DNA from: Metellina segmentata
Taxonomy: Eukaryota > Arthropoda > Arachnida > Araneae > Tetragnathidae
NCBI GenBank assembly: GCA_947359465.1
Contig: OX375876.1
Span: 79,754,359 to 79,818,358, forward strand
Length of the DNA: 64,000 nt
Direction: 5' to 3'
Shown one piece after another: positions 38,001-50,253 of the stretch. Position 1 is the first letter of the stretch; the number at the start of each line of letters is the position of its first letter. A program made the position numbers and the translations under genes. The notes under the pieces were generated by a model. It searched no databases and was not told the DNA's origin. It saw nothing but the letters and a program-made list of their open reading frames with translations.

Positions 38001-41000
38001 CTTCTCATTAAAGTGGAAGTTTTGGAATGATTTTATAGACTGACATCGCAAGCGGAGCAAATGAGGTGAAAGTAAACCTCGAAATCTAGAGTACTAGTAA
38101 GACGTTGAACAAATTAACTGCATCTGAACAACATTGTTTTATACTGTTTTTATTAAGCAAACGTCTCTCTCAATACATCTTATCATAGTATTTGGTCTAC
38201 TTCTGTATAATGGTTCTGACTGGTTCCATACCTCCCAAGGTGTATATATCTGTTCTCTATAAGTAAAACTTCACTTGCATTTGTATGTTCATTATCTGAA
38301 ATGTTTGGTCTTGTGCAACTTGGCCAAATAGGATCTTTGTGTCATAAAACCTCGAAACCAACCAACAGTTGTCTGACCTAACTTAATGATACGCCAAGTG
38401 AAATATTTTTTTTAGCTACGTATTTTGCCTTCACATAGTAAGTAGGTAGTTAACGTAGCATTGTAGCTACACAACGGGTTATATACGATCCAGGATCGAA
38501 CCCTAAGGGAAAGATCAAAGGACAATGCCTCGTAATTATGAACCATGGTCAGATGACGAGGTCAACATCTGAGCTCGCAACCCACTCCCCAAACTTCCAC
38601 ACTACACCAACGTGAGGACATTTTTGAGGCCACGACTGATTTAACGTGCACCAACTTCTATGTACACGACAGTTGATTGGATCGTTTCGAACCTGCAACA
38701 CTCCTGTTGCTAATTCCCTGCCCTTCCAACTGGGTTACGGAGGACCACCTTCACAAGAACCAATAAAACAATACATTTCAGATGATTGGTGTTTTAAATA
38801 CGCCCCGGATCCCCAATTTACAAGATCACTTTTTCATCTTTAATAAGACCTCCTTTATGCAGAACCTTGAGAAGTAAAAGAAGTATGAATTTTACCGTGA
38901 TAATGATAATGACACAATATCATAAATTACTACCGATCTTAACTGCCAACATCCTACGATCCTATATAAAACCTAGTTTTGTATTGGATTGAAGGAACAT
39001 ATTTTTACTACAAATATTATCAAGATTCTAAAAAATAATTTACTCAGAGGCTAACGTTACGTTGAGTAAAATATTTCTGCCCCGAATTTTGCTATAGAAG
39101 TACTAACCAAACGATGCATTTCAGATAAAAAAATGGATCTAAAGTGTCACAGACATTTCCTCACATGAAGCTTTCAAATTTATTTGTTAAACCAGTGAAC
39201 ATGAATGTTTACATCTATACCAATGATATCGCACAGTTCACTGTAAATATCGCAACCTTTATCGTCTGATAACTAAACATTAGGGTGGGCCGAAAGAACT
39301 AAATTTCTTTTTTCAAGTCGTAATACTGCGGAAAAATTGCGAATTTGGAAGACTAAAAAGGGGTAAAAAAGAAATAAAATCGGTTTATATCTTCCGGTCA
39401 CGCATGTGCTCTAAAGTTTGCCAACATTTGGAAAAAAATCACATTTTTATGATAATTTTGAATATCTTTAAATTAGCCTCTTATCGAATGTAATAGCTCA
39501 AATTCTTATGCATTAGAACCTTTGAAAATATTGTTTAAATACTATTTAAATTCATCTACATCTTCCGGTCTCACATTGCCTTCAAAGTTTATGAAATTTT
39601 GAAAAATAATTTACAAATAACGGTAGATTATAGTTCAAGGGGGAAAAATACTAATAACTTACGACAACTAATAACTTACTTCTAGTGAAGATAGCGATAC
39701 CGACCAAGTTTTTAAACTACCAAAAAAAGTTTCCTCTAATACTTGGCAGATGAGAATTCATTTAAAATCTACTGTATTACCAAACGATCTTTATGGAGTT
39801 TCTGATCGCGCTACAGCTGCAATCGCATCAAGTGTTTTGCACGACGTTGGATAAATTGCCGACTATGACGTCTCCTATGTTATAGACAAAAACAAAATAA
39901 GAAGAGAAAAACATAATTTTAGCGCTGAATTGTGTAGAAAATCTAACGAAATTTCCATTACAAGGTCTCTATTTGGATGGAAGGAAGGGCGACACGTTAG
40001 TGGTAGATCTAGCTCATTCGAAAAGGTTCCGTAGAGTAAAAAAGACGGAACATTACTCGCTAATTCAAGAACCTGGTTCAGTCTATATCGGCTATGTTAC
40101 TCTAACTTCTGGAAGTTCTGAAGATATTGTCATTTCTATTATTTCTTATCTGTCCGGTCGTGGTATTTCTCTTGAAAAATTAGTTGTCATAGGATGTGAT
40201 GGCACTGCTGTTAATGCAGGTTGGAAAAACGATCTGGTTCACCGAATCGAAATACATTAAGGGAAACAGTTACAGCGAGCAGTTTTCTTCTCCACTTCAA
40301 TGAACTGCCAATCCGATATCTGTCTCAATACCTAGACGTTAAATCAGCGGGTTTGAAATCTTTCATAGGGCCAATCGGTGAAAAGCTATGTGGCTGCGAA
40401 AAACGTTCAGTCATTGGCTGTCAGATCCCCAAAATAGATAGAAGTATATTAAGTAAGGATCAGCATTATACACTCGATATTTCCATGACAATAAAGTCGG
40501 GAAACTGTAAAGAGGATTTGGCAGTACCAGGTGGTTGAGAACAGCAAAACGAACTCTCAGATTGTACTTAACTGAAGAAAGTCCCACACCTGAACTTCAA
40601 GAAATAGTTGTATTTATTTTGAAGTCATACATGCCAATATGGTTTAGTATTAAAACAAGTAAATACTTTACAGAGGGACCAAAACTTGTGTACCAATCAA
40701 TACAATCTTCAAGGTACCTGCCTGACGATTTACGTAATATTGTCGACCCTGTGATTGAACGAAATGGCTTTTTCGCTCATCCAGAACATTTAATATTAGC
40801 CATGACACAAGATATTACAAACACATCAGAGAGCTCGGACTTCGACGAATTCTAAAGGCGAGACAGTTAGATCAAAAGAGAACTCTCAGAACATTCATGC
40901 CGCCAAAACTCAATTTCAAGACTCAAGACTACTCGGAAATAATTAACTGGATGGACTGTGATTTATCTACTCCCCCATTATTAAAGATATCATTGACGAT

Positions 41001-44000
41001 GAGATTAAATCACATATTCATAGTGACTCAGTCCCTAATTTGGGTATAACATTCAAGACATTCCCAATTCACACACAGGCAGTTGAACGATGTGTGCAAT
41101 TCATGACAGAAGACTCAAGAAAGCTTTCGTAGCTGAGTCTAGGGATGGTTTTATCAGAACGACTCTGCTGTCAAGGTCAACCATGCGTAACTTCGGCCAT
41201 AAATCAGATTTCTAAGTACCTTCAGCTAAGAATGAGTGAAAATGGAGATGTTCAATTGTTCAACATCATTTTCTTGAACTTACGACTCTTCATACAAAAC
41301 TTAGTTTTTTTAATCAAAAAATCTGTTTATAAATATGGCTAATGGTCTAAAATAATTTGTTTTTAAAGCTTTAAACTTGTATTCAATAAAGAAATCCAAT
41401 AAAAAACATGTTAGTTGTTGGTATTTCCCTACCCCCCCCCTCCCTTGAACTGTGATCTACCTTTATTTGTAAATGTTTTCAAAATTTCATTAACTTTGAA
41501 AGCAATGCGTGAATGAAAGATGTTGATGGATTTAAATAATATATAAATAATATTTTCTATGGTTCAAATACATAAAATTTGAGCTATTACATTCGGGAAG
41601 AGGCTAATTTAAAATGTTAAAAATTATCGTAAAAATGGGATTTTTTCCAAATGTTAGCAAACTTTAGAGCACATGCGCGACCAGAAGATATAAAACTATT
41701 TTATTTCTTTTTATACCCCTTTTTATCTCTCAAATTCGCAACTTTTCCGCTGTATTACGAATTGAAAAAAAAAACTGTTGAGTTTTTTCGCCTCACCCTA
41801 CTATACATATCGGATGACTGGTGTTCTCTTAAAATGGCATAACTGCCCAATATACAGTCATTTGTATATCCTTATAAAGGCCTACGTTTAGATGGACCTA
41901 CTTAATGAAAGTTTTCAATTCCAAGTTTTTCTCGTGGTTCCATAGTTCAGTTATTGCTTAGTTTCGTCTTCTAACTGGACACAATTTTCTAAATCCCACT
42001 TATTTAGAATTGAACTCAGAAACTCGCCTCAATATACTTCTTGCAATTCTGGACGACCAACTAATACTGAATATTTGGATGCGTGCACTGTACTTAATTG
42101 TTTTGATTGTAATGTTGAGTGATATTGTCAAGAAGGAAAACCTATGGCTTAACTCTCTGAAATGTTTATTCGCATATATACATTAGTTAACGTGCAAACA
42201 TCCCTGCATGATTTCTAGACAGTTTTGATCATCTCACAACTATTAAAACATTTTCTAAGATTCTTTCGACTTATCATCTGACTTTTGTTCACAATTACGT
42301 CGTGTTGTCCTGGTATTTTTCCCGTTGGTATTGATCCCGGATGGTCGTTAATAGCCCATTGTGTTGCTGCTGCATGACGTTTATTAGAAATACCAATTTC
42401 TTTCGACTAATAGAAGAGATTATTTAGTCATATTATGGCTTAAAAACAATACTACGCTCTTGTAAATCGTGTGACGCTCATAGAGTTAATTGTCAAACGC
42501 TTGGCATTTGTAACTAAATAAATTATGAACCTTGAGGAAAGATTTTAGTTACGAATTTTCTACCGAAATATTAACCAGATATTATATTTCAGATGAAGGG
42601 CGGTTTTAAGATACCTCACATAAAGCTTCCAAATTTATTTAGAAGACCAGATTTATTTGGAAGACAAGTGTATTTGAATGTTTGCATCTATTCACGAGAT
42701 GTCGCTCAGTATATGGTAAGTATCCAGATATTTTTTTGTTCATGCTGTGACAGACTTTTTACGGTTTCGATCATATTTCATGTTATTTTTATACTTTTTA
42801 GCCCAAATGCTTCTTGTGTCCTGAGGGTGCATATCCGAGTATTGTAAGTAGCACATCTCGAAATTGTTGTTAATTAATCCATATTGTAAAAAAAGGATGT
42901 GGGTGTGTATATTTTCTATACAAATCTACACCGTTTGACCAATCCCCACCAAATTTGATACGCTTATACTTTAGAACACTGAGGAAAACATAGGTTTTCT
43001 TTCCTGTCTTCATACCAATCTGTAGCCATGAAAATTGGCACACAGGTAGTTCTAAAAGTGTCCCTCGAAACCCCAATTATAAAATCTTAAGTTTGTTTTC
43101 CTGCAATACATGGACATAGACAAGGAAATACGTTCTACAGTGTTTGTGTATTTGAGTTAAAACAGGGAAATGTCGCGATCATATTTTAGCTGTCACGGTA
43201 GGAAACACGTTTTAAAAGGTTTATGTATTTGAGTTAACACAGGGAAATGTCGTGGTCATATTTAAAATCTGAGCAATGCCGTGTTATTCAGCTACCATAT
43301 CATGAAGTATAACCTCTTCTAACCTGATCCAAAAACAAAAGCTCACATTTGTTCTCGTTTGAATTTACCTCTTGAAATCCAACAAAGGGCAAAATTCTTC
43401 GTTGTAATTACGGATTAACATTTGTGAATGGTTAATAACCTTTAAATTCATAAGTCCCTTGTCAAATAAATTAATTTTGTTTTATTTTGGTTTTAATTGG
43501 AGCCAAAACCAAAAGGCCACATATAAGGACCTCCAGAACGAATCGGTCAGATCGCAAAATATTGAAACAGAAATTTTTAACGAATCAAACACTTTTCGAA
43601 AATAATCAGTAATCAATAGATATGCAGCATGCTTTTTAAATTTAAATTTCATTTTATAATGTTTAATGTAAATTCCTAAATCCTTTGTCAAATAAATTAA
43701 TTTTGTTTTATTTTGGTTTTAATTGGAGCCAAAACCAAAAGGCCACATATAAGGACCTCCAGAACGAATCGGTCAGATCGCAAAATATTGAAACAGAAAT
43801 TTTTAACGAATCAAACACTTTTCTAAAATAATCAGTAATCAATAAATATGCAGCATGCTTTTTAAATTTAATTTTATATAATGCTTAATGTAAAATCATA
43901 AATACTTTGTCAAATAAATTAATTTTGTTTTATTTTGGTTTTAATTGCAGCCAAAACCAAAAGGCCCCATATAAGGACCTCCAGAACGAATCGGTCAGAT

Positions 44001-47000
44001 CGCAAAATATTGAAACAGAAATTTTTAACGAATCAAACTCTTTTCTAAAATAATTAGTAATCAATAAATATGCAGCATGCTTTTTAAATTTAAATTTCAT
44101 TTTTTAATGTTTAATGTAAATTCCTAAATCCTTTGTCAAATGAATTAATTTTGTTTTATTTTGGTTTTAATTGGAGCCAAAACCAAAAGGCCACATATAA
44201 GGACCTCCAGAACGAATCGGTCAGATCGCAAAATATTGAAATAGAAATTTTTAACGAATCAAACACTTTTCTAAAATAATCAGTAATCAATAAATATGCA
44301 GCATGCTTTTTAAATTTAATTTTATAATGCATAATGTAAATTCATAAATCCTTTGTCAAATAAATTAATTTTGTTTTATTTTGGTTTTAATTGAAGCCAA
44401 AACCAAAAGGCCACATATAAGGACCTCCAGAACGAATCGGTCAGATCGCAAAATATTGAAATAGAAATTTTTAACGAATCAAACACTTTTCTAAAATAAT
44501 CAGTAATCAATAAATATGCAGCATGCTTTTTAAATTTAATTTTATAATGCATAATGTAAATTCATAAATCCTTTGTCAAATAAATTAATTTTGTTTTATT
44601 TTGGTTTTAATTGAAGCCAAAACCAAAAGGCCACATATAAGGACCTCCAGAACGAATCGGTCAGATCGCAAAATATTGAAACAGAAATTTTTAACGAATC
44701 AAACTCTTTTCTAAAATAATCAGTAATCAATAAATATGCAGCATGCTTTTTAAATTTCATTTTTTAATGCTGATTTTATTTTAATCTGAGAAATAAATTA
44801 CTGATTAACTTCTCTTATTGAACAAGAAAGAAATCTATGCGATATTATATGTAACGAAATATTAATTAACATGCCATTTGAAAAATGCTTTTGAATCATG
44901 ACAATTAAAGTTAAATTTATGAAATGAACTAATATTTTTGTCTAATAATGTATGCGTTGTTATATTTAGACAATTCAAATGCTAAAATAATGCAATGTAG
45001 TAAAATATTTCAATCGAAAATTGGTTTTAATTTTTATTACGTGCCAACTAAAGTTACTAGTTTGTATATGATAGCATTTCAGTAAATTAAATGTTTTCGG
45101 TAATGATGATAACTGTTAATATTATTGACAAATTCCAAACACACAAAAATTGCAGAATACCAACAAAAGGATTGATAAATGGTTTTAGTAAAACATTGGG
45201 ACTACTAAATGATTGAAGCACTTTACTAAATACTTTTAATTTCCTTTTATAACTGAAGAGTTCATTGCATTATTAAATACTTGTAATTCTGAAATATTGT
45301 GTAAATATAATAGGTACTTCCAATTCTTAAATTTTAGTTTTATCTATAAAAAAAAGTAACCCACCCATAAATTGAGTATTGAAATGACTTTAACTAATAT
45401 CGTTTGGGTTGAAATTCTTACTAAAACAACTACTTGTTCAAAGTTAAACAAACTCCAACACACAAATAATTAGCCTATTAAATGTTAATGTCATTTAAAT
45501 CAAGAAGTTCTGGGAAGCACTAAATAAAAAGATATTAAGACATAAACTAACATACTAAAATATATAAGGATTATTCTGAAAGAATCCGAAAAGTACTTAA
45601 ACTTTCAAAGTTGGAAATATTTTAGAAAAATAGAGATATGTTTCATGCGTAATAAATTCTCACTATCTCCAATTAATAAAAATGCTTGATGTTTTTCTTG
45701 TTGAAATTTTAATTAGCTAAAATGAGAAGTTTCCTGAACTCCAAAAAAGTCATTTCTGTCCCCTGGCGAAAAAACTTATTCAATAAGAGTTTTTGCCGTT
45801 TCCAAATTTGCGGAATGCATTTTCAACACAAAAAAGTAACAGTCGAAGAAAAAACATTCCTTAAGAGATAAAGAGTTAGGTTATCTGGTTCGCAGAAAAG
45901 AAGAATGAAGCGTACGACAAAATGACATGGCCTTTGATGTTAAAACATTACAGTTAATGCGTCTTTTTTCGAAGCGACATTCCTGATTATCATAACGAAA
46001 TGTTGTATTCTCTTTGAAAGGACGGTTATTTTTGTAGACTGTTACTTAAAAAACCAGCTCTAATGGGAAAGGGGAGAAGATGTTTTTAAATCCCGGTTTC
46101 TTAATTAATATTTGTTTGCCTTGACTTTATTTTTATCGCTTTAACGTTTTGTGAAGCGGATTAAAACATATTTTATTTAATTCGAAGTGTTAATGAATTA
46201 AGATTCATCTCGCGATTTTCACTTAAGTTAAATAACTAAATTCCAACTTTATTCTCTTTCAGCTGGAAGCTTGCGCAGAAGTTGTAAGTATAAATTTTCC
46301 TGGAATTTTTAAGTAGAGTATATGTTTAAAGCTATAATCATGTTTTATTTTATGTGCATTTTAACAGGTATACTCAACAAACTCCGTTAAATGAATTGTA
46401 GAAAAAATTTTACAAGTTCAAATATATTTTTTTCGTTACATTTGGTAGGTAGTTGAAATTTTATCACCTTAGGGCATTACAACGGGATACTGCGGATAGT
46501 TCGAAATCAATCCAAAGGGGAAAATCGTTATATTTGAGATGCACATGCTGTGTATCTATTTACTACGGGAACCAGGTTGTGATAATATCATATGTAATCA
46601 GTTATGAGATGGGCCTTGGTAACAAGTTGGAAAAAACAACGGATTTGCAACCAGGTGGTAGCGAGTTCGAAACTACGTAGGTCCAGTCGACCACCTTCGT
46701 GTACCCGGGCGCTGGTGCACATTAAATCTGTCATGGGTTAAAATTTCCTCATGTTGGAGTGGTGGGGAAAATTGGAGAGTGGGCTCAGGAGTTGACCTCG
46801 TCATATGACCGTGATTCACAATTATAAGGGTCCTGATCCCGGTCAACAGCCAGTTGTGTTGCTCCATTTCGACGTTAATTTACTACCAACCTACCAATTC
46901 TGATATCATAAGTGAAATTCCAAACATTTGGACGAAGTCCATGGTGCATACATATGTAGGGCAACATTTCACTACAACATGCTAAGGTGTTTATAGAATG

Positions 47001-48781
47001 GCTGAAGCAATTTATTCATCCTGCGATTTTGATTTATTTTAACCATTAAGGGACTCCGCACCCTGCTCGCCTATTCTCGACAACCCTCGGTGATTGCTAC
47101 GCAATTCTATTGCCATCCCCCAACACTCCTTCCGCAGAGTTTTCAATCTCCTGCGACGGTGGAACTATCTTAATAATTCGTATGTTCCTAATTGGACTTT
47201 CCGGGCCATGACGTCACAGCGAAGGCTGATTTTATTGCAGGGAACCATATAACGCCTTCATGAAGAGAACATTCACACTGAGCCACGTTATTGTGAAGAT
47301 TATGAACAAAAGCTCTCAAGCAAGCCATATTGTGCTTTTTATCCTTTCCTTCGTTCCCTGTACATCGATGGAAGTTCCATTATGAACTTTTGATTGCCGA
47401 TGCGATGGAAATCCTACCTGTCCTTAGATTACTGATAATATTCTTGTCACTTCTTTTTACGTTACCATAAGCATGCAATTACCCATTGCATGATCACGCA
47501 TACAGAAACACACCCGTGATCTCACTACCTGCATTGAGCAATTGATTATATGTCAACTAATAATACCATCTATTGACTTCAACTACTGCAAAGTTCTAGT
47601 GGGCTACTAAATTCTGTAGTGAAGTTAACTACTACTACAAAAACTTACTTACAAAAGTTCAGCCCATATTGTAGAGCAACGTTAATGTTAATGTTAATTT
47701 AGTTAACGCCGTACTAGAGCAACACAACGGGCTATTGACGACGGTCCGGGATCAGTCCCTTGAGGGAAAGATCCGAGGACAACACTTCGTAATTTTGAAC
47801 CACGGTCAGATGACGAAGCAACACCTGAGCTGGCACCCCACTCTCCAAACTTCCACGCCAACCCAACGTGAGGACTTTCGGCCACGACAGATTTAAGGTG
47901 CACCAGCCGCCTCTAAACCATACGCTTACAAACATCCATGAACGGACCCGGATTCGAACCAGGAACTTTCTGATCTAGAGGCTAACCCCTTAACCACTAT
48001 ACCGGCTGGTCGACTGTAGAGCAACGAATCTCGGTAATAAAGTACTCTTTTGGTTTAAGACTAAACCACTCACTGCAACAATGCCTTTAAACCTTACAAA
48101 TAACAGTATTTGATACATTTTATCTTTGAGAATATAAATGCAATAAAATGTTTGAGAAAACTATGGCGTCGTACAAAATTTATAAAAAAAATGATTAATA
48201 CTTGCGTTGCCCGACAGTCATTAATAAACACGTAAATCAATATGAAACAATAGAAAAATATAAAATAACTTCTTGATGCGGTGAGAAGGTAAAATTATAA
48301 ATCAAAACTTTCATAATGTAATTAGAATAATAGTACATTAAGAATTCTCCCATTTTGAAAGCTACTGTTTTGTTCGATAGGCACACGTTTTCAAAATCTG
48401 CTTGAACTAGGTAATGAAAATTTATCACTGCGTTCTATTTGGCATTGATAATCAATTTACTATCATGTGTGCGTGATCATAAAATAAAAACTGTTTAATT
48501 CAATTTGAACTATGTCAATAACGTAATTACACTTTTTTAATATTTCAATAGCTTAATAACAATTATAAGTATGTATATTGTGTAGACGTTTTAGCTAACA
48601 CATGACATTACAACAAACAAATACAAATTAGTTTAAATAAAACTATCTTCCCGAAACAAATTCGCAACCGAAAAATATAATTCTTCATAAAAGTCCGTTG
48701 TTCAAAAGGCAGATTGTGACAGGTTAGGAAATATATCTACTCATACATACCACTTCTGGATAAAACTTCATAATCGCTCAA

Positions 48782-48843
<62 letters not shown>

Positions 48844-50165
48844 GAGGGTCATTTTTAAAGTAAGAACCGATTGCGCGTCGTGTCTGCGCATCCTGTCAAG
48901 TGACGTCAGTTCAAGGTCGGCCACTATTGGCCAGTCTCTCACTACGTAGCCATTACGTTTCACGTCTCTGCCGGTGTTGGTTGTATGATTATACTGCTTC
49001 GTTTGTCGCCATGTCAATCAGTAATCCCGCCGATTGTGAAGTGCGCTCAGTTATTCGGTTTTTAAATGCAAAAAAAACTTTTGTCCTGCTGAAATTCACC
49101 GGCAGCTTGTTGAAGTTTATGGTGAAGGTGTAATGAAAGATGGAAATGTGCGTAAATGGTGTAGGCTTTTTAATGAAGGAAGGACAAATGTTCATGATGA
49201 AGAACGATCTGGACGGCCTACTGTGATGAATGAAGACTTGACACAAAAAGTTGATGAGGAAACTCGCCGAAACAGGTGCTTCACTATTGACGAGCTTCAT
49301 AAGAAATTTCCACAAGTTTCAAGATCAGTACTTTATCAGATTGTTACTGATAAACTTCAATACAAAAAAAAATGTGTGCTAGATGGGTGCCGAAAATGTT
49401 GACAGAAGAACACAAAACAAAGCGAATGGCACATTCTTTGTCTTTTTTGGAGCGCTGTAATAAGCATGGTGACGAGTTCTTGAGTCACATTGTGACCGGT
49501 GATGAAACATGGATTGCGTACTACACTCCAGAGAATAAACGTCAATCCAGTCAGTGGCATCATTCAAACTCCCCGACAAAACCACGAAAATTTAAACAAG
49601 AACCTGAAGGAAAATCGTGGCCACGGTTTTTTGGGACAGAAAAGGCATTCTTGTGTTAGACTTTTTGCCAAGAGGAATGACAATAAATGCTGAGAGCTAC
49701 TGTGAAACATTGTTAAAGCTTAGGCTCTCTAGCGGCGTCGTTCTGCTTCACGACAATGCTCGGCCTCACGTTGCGGCAAGAACAAAGACGCAACTGGACA
49801 ATTTTCAATAGGAATTACTGGATTATCCGCCATACAGTCCTGACTTAGCACCATCAGACTTTCATCTGTTTCCAAAACTTAAGGAATTTCTTGGTGGAAA
49901 GCGCCTGGAAAATGATGACATGTTGAAAGAAACTGTTACTAACTGGTTTAACGGTGAGGCGGCAGAGTTCTTTGATGATGGGATCCAAAAGCTGGTGACA
50001 CGACTTGATCGTTTATCGACTTGATCACAAATGTTTAAATGCTAATGGTGACTATGTTGAAAAGTGAAAAAATGTTCATATTTTTGTTTGTGATACAATT
50101 TACGTTCATAACTAAAATTTCTCTTACTCTATTACAAAACGGTTCTTACTTAAAAAATGACCCTC

Positions 50166-50253
<88 letters not shown>

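Noticed and set aside
43461..44770. Array units as duplicated exons: GCAG before CCAAAACC in one copy and an open frame QNQKATYKDLQNES in each
   Set aside because: Only the third unit has an AG acceptor, phase 0 hits TAA after seven codons, and no donor follows. The hairpin and tandem arrangement fit a non-coding repeat.
43461..44770. CRISPR-like regular repeat
   Set aside because: The whole 220-base unit repeats with no unique spacers, and the genome is eukaryotic.
47930..47960. tRNA gene on the - strand
   Set aside because: A and B boxes are present, but the sequence continues into a SINE body shared with other copies.
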